Shown here piece by piece: positions 46,201-55,997 of a DNA stretch of 64,000 nt. Numbering within the stretch: position 1 is the stretch's first letter; the number at the start of each line of letters is the position of its first letter. The position numbers and the translations under genes are program-made. The notes beneath the pieces were generated by a model. The model made no database searches. It saw only the letters and a list, made by a program, of their open reading frames with translations, and had not been told where the DNA came from. This stretch comes from Deuterostichococcus epilithicus (lineage: Eukaryota; Chlorophyta; Trebouxiophyceae; Prasiolales; Stichococcaceae), in the NCBI GenBank assembly GCA_033439295.1, contig JAVTLE010000014.1:3348001-3412000 (forward strand), given 5' to 3'.

Positions 46201-48260
46201 ATGGTAGCTCCTGAGGAGCGGCAGGGACCGCCTGTGGTCACTTACGCCTACCAGCAGTCGGTGCTGAAGGAGGAAGTGAGCTCTTTCGACCGCCATATGC
46301 TTACGACTTGCATAATCCACCCGTGCAGCACGGTCTTGGCGTAAACAAACACGATGTACCGTGCAGCTCGGATCTGCTGGTTGGCCAGGAGACCTTGCCG
46401 AAGGATGCAAGTGGGAAAGCAAAGTTGAGAACTCGTGTCACTCCTCAACGCCGCTGACCACCAGCCGTGCACCTGGCAGGACGTCCTGCTGGTGAACCCG
46501 TCGCAGCAGTACCCAGCAGATAAGAGCAACGACGCTTCCAGCAGCCTGCGCAGCACGGAGCTGAATGGCTTCGCATACCGCCCTCTGGACACCCGGTCGA
46601 CCGACAGCGATGCGTCCGAGAGGTGCATGGCCTGTTCTGGCAGCAAGTGGCTCACAGCAATTCTTCATGGCCCCACCAGCATTCACAGCGCCATCATGTT
46701 GCGGGACCGCATGCTCACGCTTGAGCCCCCAATCTGTGTTTGCTGCAGGCCGGGCAGTTGCGGCTTGTTTGTCGTGTGCGACGGGCACAATGGCGTGACA
46801 GCGGCTCAGTATGTGGCAGACCAGCTGCCGGCGTACCTAGACGACCTGCTGCCGCCAGGCGGGGCGCCGCCGGAGTCGGACGCAAAGGCGTTCCTCACCT
46901 GGCGGCAGGGGCTGCAGCGCGCGCTGACGATCTCGCTGGCGCTGCTGCACCGCGCCTTTGCGGGCATGGGCGTGCTGGCCGGCTGCACAGTCACCATCGT
47001 GCTCCAGGTGAGACGGCATTTGTATACAATACATGCTCTGGCTCTGTCCACAGCATTGTAAACTCAATTCGGCAGGGTTTCAATCCGGCATGAAAATCTG
47101 CACCCGTACAAGCAAACCAAGCACTGCAGACACGGTCAAGCATATGTGTTGGTGATTATTCATACAGTCGTGGTGCTGCCCCCGCAGCACGACTGGCTGC
47201 TGACATGTGCCAACCTGGGCGACTCACGCGCGATTGTCGACACGGGGCGGGAGGTCACCATCCTGACGGACGACCACCGCGTCGCCACGCACAAGCTGGA
47301 GCGGCGGCGCCTGGAGAAGAAGGGCGCCGTCATCGCGCCCGTCGACATCTCAGGTGCCTCGAATCTTCTCTCTATCTCTGCAGAAGGACTCTCTGAAAAC
47401 ACCGTGTTTGCGCCGCCCTCTGTCTGCCAAATAGCATGTTGCTATGTACCGTTCACAAGCTGCCAAGCCAGCACAGGTGCTGACGGCAGGACTGCATGCT
47501 GCCTGGGCGCAGGAGGGGGACCGGCGCAGGGCAAGGGTGCCATAGGCGTGGGGCCCCTGCGGCTGTGGCCGGGCGGCCTGTGTCTGTCTCGGGCAATCGG
47601 CGACTTTGACGTTGGCGAGTGCGTGCTGTCGCTGCCGTACATCAGCCAGGTAGGCGCAGTCGCTATAGCCAACTCATCATCACCTTCCCGGCCAGGCGGC
47701 TGCCTGGAGCAGGTCGTGATACACGAACAGAATCCGAACCAGGATATCAGCCGATTTACTGCTCCACAGGTGATGCTGCCACCGGAAGGGTCGCGACTGA
47801 TCGTGGCATCTGATGGAGTATGGGACGCATTTGAGAAGACTCAGCGCGTCAGCTCCATCGCCCGATCCGCAGTCACGCAGGTCGGCAACTTTATGCAGTG
47901 CCACAAACTCTCACACGCATATTTGGAGCCTGTTATGGGGTTTACGCCCCGCAGACCGCGAGCTGCCCCTGCTTAAATGCAGACGGCACATCTTGCGACG
48001 CGCTTTTCTTGGAGGCTCTGATGGCGATTGACTCCAGTGTCGGGCTTCGAAAAATCTGCTGGACTGTGAGCCCAGGCAAATGCTGACAGCCGTCACCCCC
48101 TGGCCTGCAGGCCGTGCCGCAGAAGGTGATCACCAACATCATCAACGCGCACGAAGGCATCAAGGACGACACCTCCCTGGTGGTGGTGGACCTCCTGCCG
48201 CCCGGCAAGGCGTTCTCGGAGCTCACGCGCTTCGGCAACGTCAGCTGCAACTGCATGTGA
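46201..48260 (+). CDS. Protein phosphatase 2C (PPM family, plant DGHNG clade)
   Basis: Metal-dependent Ser/Thr phosphatase. Seven exons close in frame: 46201-46275, 46480-46622, 46749-47007, 47188-47353, 47513-47649, 47770-47880 and 48111-48260, giving 346 residues. Motifs in order: VVCDGHNGVTAAQYVADQL with the first metal-binding Asp; GVLAGCTVTIVLQ; CANLGDSRAIVDTGREV; LTDDHRVATHKLERRRLEKK; GPLRLWPGGLCLSRAIGDFD; SRLIVASDGVWDAFE; and EGIKDDTSLVVVDLLPPG with the last metal Asp. The GPLRxWPGGLCLSRxIGD string is characteristic of the Arabidopsis At1g47380-like group. Reading through exon 7 the protein ends NVSCNCM. However, a strong GTGAGG donor overlaps the last two codons and would splice in frame to the next region, so the true C-terminus may be much longer. 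Confidence 0.92.
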
Positions 48261-48329
48261 GGGCAGCGCTGCAGGCACCTAGGCACCTCGGAGCCTGATC
48301 ACCTAAACAGCTGGAGGCTCCTGCATCAG

Positions 48330-51205
48330 TCGAGGCCTGGACGCTGCTGCTGGCTGTGCGGTCATGGCAACGTCAACGCATGCCACAGCAGACAATGCCA
48401 CGTCCATTGCTGCCTCACTGAGGCTGGCATTGCCAGATGGGGATGTGCACATGAATTCATCTCAGCAAGTCGACGACCAGCTTCTGGGATGTGCCAACAC
48501 CGCCGAGATGACCTCAGCGGCTGTAGCCCCTTGTGGGNAGGAAGGGTGAGGGGGGGGGAGTGCNCCAGTCGCCAATGCCAGTACTGCCAGTGCCCATCCT
48601 GAGAGCAGCAAGTCGCAGGTCGTGCAGCAGGAAGTGCCGGGGGTGACGCTCGGCTGGCATTCCCGCTACCGCAGAGGCAGCAGCAAGGGCGTGGACCCGG
48701 AGGCGGCGCCGCCGCAGGTGGAGGTGCTGGAGCGAGTCGACACCGCGCAGCTGGCGGGCCTCATGCCGGAGCCGCCCAACGCATCGCCCGCCTGGTTCTC
48801 CGCCGAGCTGGCGGAGGAGCTCACCGACACCATGGTGCGCCAACACCGAAGCTCTGCACTGGCTGACTGCTGCCTTCCGAGGCGATATTCGAGGTGGGGC
48901 AGGAGATCCGCCTAGGTGCGGCCACATCGGCTGGCCCAGTCGCGGGCCCCAGGACTGCAGCGGTGCAGTCGGCACAGCTTGCTTGGCCTTGGCTTGCTTG
49001 ACGCCAAGCCACGCCGTGCCTCATGAAGAGTTGCGTCCTTGCCAGGTCAAATTTCATTGTTGCTGTGCCGGGACTTGCAGGACCAGGCGATGGACATCTG
49101 GGAGAAGGCGAGCGGGATGCGGCGCCAGGGGCGCGCCGTCAGCATCGCTGACTTCGAGCAGCTGCTGGTGGCCGCGCACCTAGAGAAGACCAGCGTCGCT
49201 GCCGCTGCCGCCAAGGTGTCCATGGAGGACATGTCCGTCAGGTGGGGGCCCAGATATCTCATCGTGTACAGGCCGGCAAGGTCTGCAGAAACGTTCTTTG
49301 CCTCCATACTTGTGCCCCACAATGTACAGCCGTGGTGCGGATCGGTGGAGAACACTCATGTCCCAGTGTAGAGCACCGCAGGACGTCCGCTGGTAGCTGC
49401 AGAGTGCGGCTCAGGCTTGCTCCAGACACTTTCAGCACCCTGGCGCCGCCCCCAGAAGGGGTGGGCAGCTAGGCTCGCCGCCTTGCCGCGCCCCTGGGGC
49501 ATTGGTGCAAAGCTGCTGTCTGCTGCAGCTCAGCGCATGCTCTCCCGCCCCTGCAGGATGGGCGGCAAGGCGCAGGCACTGCGCAGGGGCGGCGCCACGG
49601 CAGGGCTGTTCCCGCAGTCTTCGTCGTCGGGCTCCTTCGATGCAAACCCCTCCGTGCGCTTCGGCAACGCGGTGGCCACCGACTCGGAGGAGTTCGCCGA
49701 GAAGTTTGGACACTACGGCAGGCGCGCATTCCGCCGCTGCTACTGCCGCCGCTGCTGCTGTCGCAGCTGCTGCTGAATGCTGGCGTCCAAACCGCTTGTC
49801 AGTACACCTGGATGCTGCGCCTGTCCGCTGCTGGTGCCTGAGGATGGCGCTGCATGAGGATGGCACTGCTTCGATTCGTTTGGTGTGCACACGCAGGCAG
49901 CCGCACGCCAGCGCGGACGCCGGGCCGTCATACATCGGCTCGCGTTCGCCGCAGATCAAGGAGGCGGACCTGCAGCGGGGTGCGACCCAGCCCGACCTTC
50001 CTTCAAATCACTTGCCATACAACCGTGACCCCATGCATCGCGGCGTCCTGGACCCGCCTGGCGCCATCTGCATTTGCAATCGACAGGTGTTGCCGTCTCA
50101 TCAGAGCGTTCTCTCGGCCTTCATGCAAGACTGAAGCCTTGCATCGATGCAGGCTCTGCAGAAGCGCGGGAGGCGTACATGGACGGCCGCGGCAACAACC
50201 CCCACATGATGCGCAGATTCCCGAAGCCAGCGCCGGCGCCAAAGCCGCACGACGCCGCTGCAGACTTTTCAGTGCGCGCCGGGCAGCAGGCCTACCGCAC
50301 CCCGGCACCGGGCACCGCAGGTGTGCCTGCCTCTGTAAGGACAGTCTGCATACAACTCGACCTATAAGCGGCCTGCAGCCTGCTGCAGCCGGAGGCCAGC
50401 GCGCGCCATTTGACACTTCGAACGTTCGGAATGCTGGCAGCTCTGTGCAGCTCCGTGCGATCATGGGCCCGGGTGTGTGTTCAACCTTCATGTGCACTCA
50501 TCGGACCGGGTTGGGTGCGCAGGCGGCGGGCAGGTGGACTATTCTGTCAGGAAGGGCGAGAACAGGCCCTTTGTGGACCCCACCAGGCTCAAGACCTTCC
50601 AGGGCAGCTCCGTGCCAGGTGACTTCGCAGCGGTTTCGGTTTGCACTCACCTGCACAAGGTTGTTGGAGACATTCAGGCCACTACCTGAAGCTCGGATGC
50701 ATTTTCAAGTGTCACGATGCCAGCATCATCGTCTTGCATGCTGAAAAGCAGCAACGGCGTGGCAAGGCCATGCTGAGGCTACCAGGACAGGTTTCTGAGT
50801 CGTAACGCTATTCCTCTTGCAGCGGCGTCGCCGCCCAAGCCAGGGCTGCTGCGCAACAGCATGGAGAGCCTGAAGCGGCTGTCGGTCGGCATGCGCCGGG
50901 CGTCAGCAGGCTCGGACACGCTGGAGGCTTTCTCCGGCCAGCGGGCGTCGCCGGCCGCCAGCGGCGAACTGGATCCCTCCGTCGGCCGACGGTCGAGGGA
51001 GGGTTCCTATGGAAAGCACTCCTCGCGGGAGGTGTCGTCGGCCGGCAAGCAGCAGCACCAGCGGCTGCCTGAGACGGCGCTGCAGAGCGGCACGCCGCCG
51101 TCGGCGATGCGCGGTGACGGTGAGCGTGTGCACGGCGGCAGGGCCGGCAAGAGCGTTGCGTTCAGCGACTCGGCCAGGGACGCCAGCCCGCTGGAGGACG
51201 CGTGA
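48330..51205 (+). CDS. Unknown coding region: C-terminal extension of the PP2C or a separate downstream gene
   Basis: If separate, it starts at ATG 48364, only 103 bases after the PP2C stop. If joined, an intron 48257-48329 links it in frame to the PP2C. Coding continues to 48834, then 49081-49241, 49557-49721, 49897-49979, 50153-50320, 50523-50618 and 50823-51205, all phase-consistent. The intron after 49721 has a GC donor. No domain recognised. The sequence has an acidic helical part (DQAMDIWEKASGMRRQGR, IADFEQLLVAAHLEK) and then low-complexity Gly/Ser/Pro segments (MGGKAQALRRGGATAG, PSYIGSRSPQIKEADLQR, KPAPAPKPHDAAADFSV). A Ser/Arg-rich end follows (SMESLKRLSVGMRRASAGS), resembling a disordered, phosphorylatable tail. 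Two ambiguous bases (48538, 48564) flank an in-frame TGA at 48547-48549 in a poly-G tract, probably a consensus error. Confidence 0.68.
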
Positions 51206-52226
51206 AGTCTGCACGGCACGCAGCCGCTGGCCCCGCAAGTGCAGGGGCTCGGCGCAGGGCAGATATACGGGGTGTGAATGATTTGTGTAATAACTTCAGA
51301 GCATGATGATTTGTCAACATTGTGACGCGTTTCAAGCAGGTCCGCAGCGTTGATGCCGCCCACACCGGCCGGCGCAAACCCACGATGCATACATGGTGTT
51401 GTGCCGTTAAGGTTAATGTCAGAATGATTTCGTCATGTCTTGTTGCCGCTTGATGTGCAAGCCTCCTGCGTCGGGTTTCTGTTTGCTCGTTCACCCGCTT
51501 GCTCGTTGCAGACACTCTCCATCGTTGCGAGGACACCGTTTGTCACTGTTTGTTTATACCCGATCATGCAGCCCGAAAGCCATGGTCAGTGGTCCGCATA
51601 CCAGCCCCTGCGCACACAGCGACCCAGCTTGGACCCTCGGTTCAGCGGCTTGACTTGACGACAGCGTTCCGCCGCTTGCCGCCGCACCCTCGCCGATGCA
51701 GCTAACCCCTCATAGTTGCTCACGCCTCGCTGAGCCAGGGATGTATGCCGTGCAAAGCAAAAGCATAAAGCCGGAAAGCTGACATGTCTTGCGTCTCCTC
51801 GTTCCGAGCTTGACCGCAAACCTCATTATAATAAATCATCTCACAGGGAAAAAATGTAAACATCGCTTTCGGCTCTCACGTTCAGCGGCGCGCCTTCCGG
51901 ACGGCGCTTGGCCTCTCAGTCTACTCAAAAGTTGTTTCTCTACCATCTCAGAGTCAGGCGCGCCGCGCGCCTTTCGGCAGAACTGCCTTACAGCGCCGCT
52001 GGGTACCGTTGATCGGGCGGCACTCTAGCACTGAACACCAGTGGCGTCCTCCCCTGCTTGTCTTAGGGTTTCAGAGGGGGGAGAGGTATTGATATTGTGT
52101 TCACACCCCGGACCTTGCTTTGATAATCGAAAGGGGAGCTGTCCGCCTGTCCCACTTGCGGAGTTGAGCAGCAGCCGGCCTCTTGCAAAGCCGCCATTTC
52201 ATCTCCGCTGTTGACGGTGAAACGCC
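51206..52226. other. Intergenic region, about 1 kb
   Basis: No coding exon supported on either strand. A TGTAA word at 51286-51290, 81 bases after the stop codon at 51205, may be a polyadenylation signal of the green-algal type. A short AT-rich stretch lies near 51825-51860. The right end should hold the promoter of the next gene. Confidence 0.45.
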
Positions 52227-55200
52227 ATGTTTGCTGGCGCCACATCTGGCAGGTGCTTAGCACATGTGCCGGACGCATCGGATTTGCGACGCTGCAGCGG
52301 GGCGCAAGCATGCCACTCTGGCCGCCAACGCATCCCAAACGCAGCCCCTGGCATCTTCAGAAGCAAACATTCAAAAGGCAAGTGCTCTGTAACCCCGGTC
52401 GCGTCCTCGATCGAGGCCCAAATGCAGGACATGCGCGCCAACACATCATGTGATTGCAGGCGTATTGGCAGCTCGGGCAGCGCCGCAGTCGGCGGCGTCA
52501 CCAGCACAATCCGTTGGAGACAGGCCACCTATCAGCCGCACGGAGCGGCAGAGCCCCACGGAGGTCGCAGACAAGCTCATTGACGTGTTCCGGCAGCGGA
52601 ATCAGGACGACTGGCGCAAGCTCATCGCCTTCAGCAAACAATGGCCAAAACTCGCGCCGGTGGTGCTGAGCAGGTGGGAAAAGACGCGGTAAAAGACGCA
52701 TGTTGCATGCGTGTTTGATGACGCATCGTTGCGCCACTGCCAAGGCATGCATGGAAGGCATGGTCGCTCGCAAGAGCGCCGGCAGGCAAGCATGAGCACA
52801 CAAGAATCATCGCCGCTCACATGGAGGTGCAGCACAGCTTCAAACGGGGTTGTGAAGCAATGCAACGATTGCGTTGCAGGCTGGAGGAGCGCAGCAAAAT
52901 ACATGAAGACCCGGGCGAGCAGCTGGAGCTGCGAAAGCTGCGGAGGCGGCTGTCGCAGGTGGGCGGTCCTGCTGGCCGCTCAGACACGAGCTTGGCATGG
53001 ATTCATTGTCGACGCGGCCTCCGCTTCCGTCGATACAGTCTCTCGTTGGAAGGGCGCAGCGGGCTTGATCACGGCGGCCAAGGTCTTGCAGTCATGCCAG
53101 CACACATATTCGATGCTCGACGTAGAGGGATTATAACCTCGTCCCAGGTGCACGAGGAGCTGCAGGCCTACGACGAAGTGATAGTCCGATTCCGAGACGC
53201 GCCGGTGTCGGAATGGGAGAGCATGGTCAGCAGCCTCCGCGACCTGCTGCGCATGGAGTTTTTCGCACACATCAACAGCCGGGTGCAGGCGCTGCAGGTG
53301 GGCTGGCTCCTCCTGCGCGTCGCCATGTGACTTTTTGAACTTCGCATTTCGTCACCGGCAGTTCGCAGCCTGGCGGCTGAGAACTCCGACTGTGTGCTGT
53401 GCCTCCTGGCCGCATGCGGCAGGTTCATGCTCGCTCTACTGGCGGCCTCAACGGCAACGTCCAGTTCCGCGTCTAGTGTCAGTATCCAGCGCCGGGGGCA
53501 TTGCATGCCGCTGCCCGAGCAGCAACCTGATCACCGACCAGCACTGGCGGCATGGCGTCAACTGCCTTGCCTCTCGATGGCACCTCATCTCGCGCTCAGG
53601 CGATGCGCAGGATCGTGGAGGCTGTGCTTCCAATCGCGCCTGCACGCAACCAGTCCGCCTTTACAACAGACCCATTTCTTCCTTCCTGTTGTGAGGGACG
53701 ACGCGGAGCCAGGAGGAGGCCCCGTCTGCAATTGCGGCGCATAGTGGACCCGGCATCAGCAGCGAGCTTTGTCCTGACTCACCAACGATCGCTGGGGCTA
53801 TTACAGGACGATGCGGAGGAGCAGGAGGCGCTGTCGACGATGGCGGTGCAGCTGGCGACAATCGTGGACATGGCTGACAAGGTGGCCGCCGACAACGAGG
53901 CCATGGACGAAGCCGCGCAGCAGTTCGACTCCCTGCTACAGGCGAGCTGTGGCCCCTGCTTCTGCCAGCCGACCCTGATCCACCTTCCCTCTCGGCCAGC
54001 CACGCAGCTGCGGCTTCAATGTGCAGACGGCCTTCAACAGGCTGCACGCACGCCGCCACGCATGCTACCGTCCCTCCCTTCCCTGGTGCTTGTGCCACGC
54101 CTGCCCCGCGAGCAGCCCGCCTCGCATGCCGCACAGATCAGCATTAAAGGCCTAGAAACTGTGTCCACTCCCTATGAAACTTCCCAGGTGGGCAGCCTGG
54201 AGGAGGCGGATCGGCGGATAGACCAGCTTGCAGCGTCGGGGCAGCTGTCGCCGGCGCTGCTGCTGACCATGGCCAAGGCGTACGCGGGGTCCAAGGACAC
54301 GGACATGACGCGCGAGGAGGTCAAGGACATAATGGCACACCTCTACTTCAAGGTGATCTCCGTTCTCAGCGGCGCGGCGCCAGCCGCACACGGCAGAGGC
54401 CCCGTCGGTGCAGCCGGCCCGGTTCAGCAAGGCGGAGGCGCGTCGAAGGGCCACGCGCAGCCGTGTGGCCCGCCAGCAGGATCTGGGCGGCTTGCCTGCA
54501 TGCACAGGGTTGTGCGGGATCATGCGCAGCTGGCTGCCGGGCTGCCCTGCACATGCAGAGCCCGTGTGGCGCGATGCGCTGCAGCCGACAAGTAAGCGAC
54601 TAGAAGGCAAGAGTCCTTCAGCCTAGGTCGTGTCCGCGCAGAGATGCGTGTTGAGCTCACACGCCTTCTGCCGCTGCCCTGGGTGCAGGCGCAGGAGTCT
54701 TTTGCCGCGGACCAGCCGCCGGAGGTGCGCATCCTGAAGCACCTGCTGACGTTCGAGGACCCGGTGGACCTGCGCTCGGCGATGCGGGAGGCCTTCACGC
54801 CCTCCGACACGCCGCACGTGCTGTCCGCCGGACCGGAGGACCAGCTTTCTACGTGCGCCCTGTACAAAACTTAAACTCTTGTGCACTGAACCCTGTACAG
54901 ATTCCGTCCTGCTGCTTTCGTTTGCATCTATGCCCATGCAAGCGTCCAACTCCGGGCTGTCGGAGACCACTCGTCCGCATGCCCCACCGACCCTGCGTCC
55001 CTGAAGGTTGCCTTCAATCGCACCTCCGCTCGTCTTTTTCGCGCCGGCGGCTCCGCCGACGGGTGCCTGCCGGGAAGCTGCTCTTGCAAAGTGCTCGCGG
55101 CGATTGCACAAGCATGGCGTCCGTTCCTCCAGCCAGCTGAATGTGGATCGTGCCTCGTGCCTCTGCGGCCGCAAGGAAGGCACAAGTGGGGGCCGCTGCC

Positions 55201-55456
55201 TGTGCGGCTGCCTTGCACTGCGCCACTCGATTCTCTGGGTCTGTGGCCAAGCGCCACGGCGACTGAGGGCGGTCACTCTGTTTCCATATGCAGAAAGCCC
55301 GTGCTGCTGGAGGCGACGATAGACGCGGTGCTGCAGGCGTACGATGCGCAGGCGGGGCGGCAGGGGATGGTGGGCGATGCTGCCAACCTCATGGCGCCGG
55401 ACGTGATCCAGCGTCTGCGCAAGCTGCTGGCCACGCTGCGCAAGGAGTTTATGTGA
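52227..55456 (+). CDS. Chloroplast protein of unknown function, homologue of Arabidopsis At4g37920
   Basis: Eight exons close in frame: 52227-52377, 52460-52688, 52880-52958, 53148-53297, 53807-53941, 54188-54352, 54689-54852 and 55294-55456, giving 411 residues. The first 50 residues are Ser/Arg/Ala-rich (AGATSGRCLAHVPDASDLRR), like a chloroplast transit peptide. The mature part lines up from memory with the plant protein: DKLIDVFRQRNQDDWRKLIA, DPGEQLELRKLRRRL, RDLLRMEFFAHINSRVQAL, EEQEALSTMAVQLATIVDMA, DRRIDQLAASGQLSPALLLT, MTREEVKDIMAHLY, PPEVRILKHLLTFEDPVDLR, EAFTPSD, and AANLMAPDVIQRLRKLLATL ending in KEFM. Introns 1 (AAAAG then GCAAGT) and 5 (CTACAG then GCGAGC) are GC-AG; phase requires both. 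All helical; no catalytic motif. Function unknown. Confidence 0.86.
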
Positions 55457-55997
55457 GGAGGGTTGCTCGTGTGGCAGGTTCTACTTCAAGGGCTAGAAAT
55501 TTGTGTTTGTTCGGCAGCCCAGGATCATTCGATAGGGGTGAAAACCTGCTGATGATCTTGTTGCACAAACATTTCGGTTGAATCTGCTGCCAGTACGCAT
55601 GTGCAGGCTCTCCTGAAAGCGTCACTTTGGGTTGCCCAAAGGAAGTCGGTGCCAAGCTGCAAGAACTCCTGCTCCTGCTCGCATTTACAGGTGCATGCGG
55701 AATCCGCGGTGTTGCACATGGATTGCACGTGAGTGCATAGCTAGGAACGAACATGCCACAAATGGCTGCATGAAGCATAGTCCCCACTCCTTAGACTTCT
55801 TTCGCATACAAAGACCTAAGGAATAGATGGGTTCTGCTCGATGGAGCATCGCGTTGAATCTAGGAAAGGGGCACAGAGATTTGCCGTGTGCGCCTTTCCA
55901 ACGGCGCCTCGTCATCTTGGGACCAAAATCACCCTGGCCCGCAGCTCCGGCGGCCACCGCGCCATCGCTTGTGCCAGCTGCCAGGTATTTAATGATC
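55457..55997. other. Convergent intergenic region
   Basis: Space between the At4g37920-like gene stop (+) and the Ala/Pro-rich gene stop (-). Contains the two 3' UTRs; no exon supported. Confidence 0.5.

Noticed and set aside
47650-47769. Possible extra PP2C exon (plausible residues before the metal-site exon)
   Set aside because: Family alignment joins YISQ directly to VMLPPEGSRL, and both junctions are phase 0 with good splice sites, so this stretch is intron.
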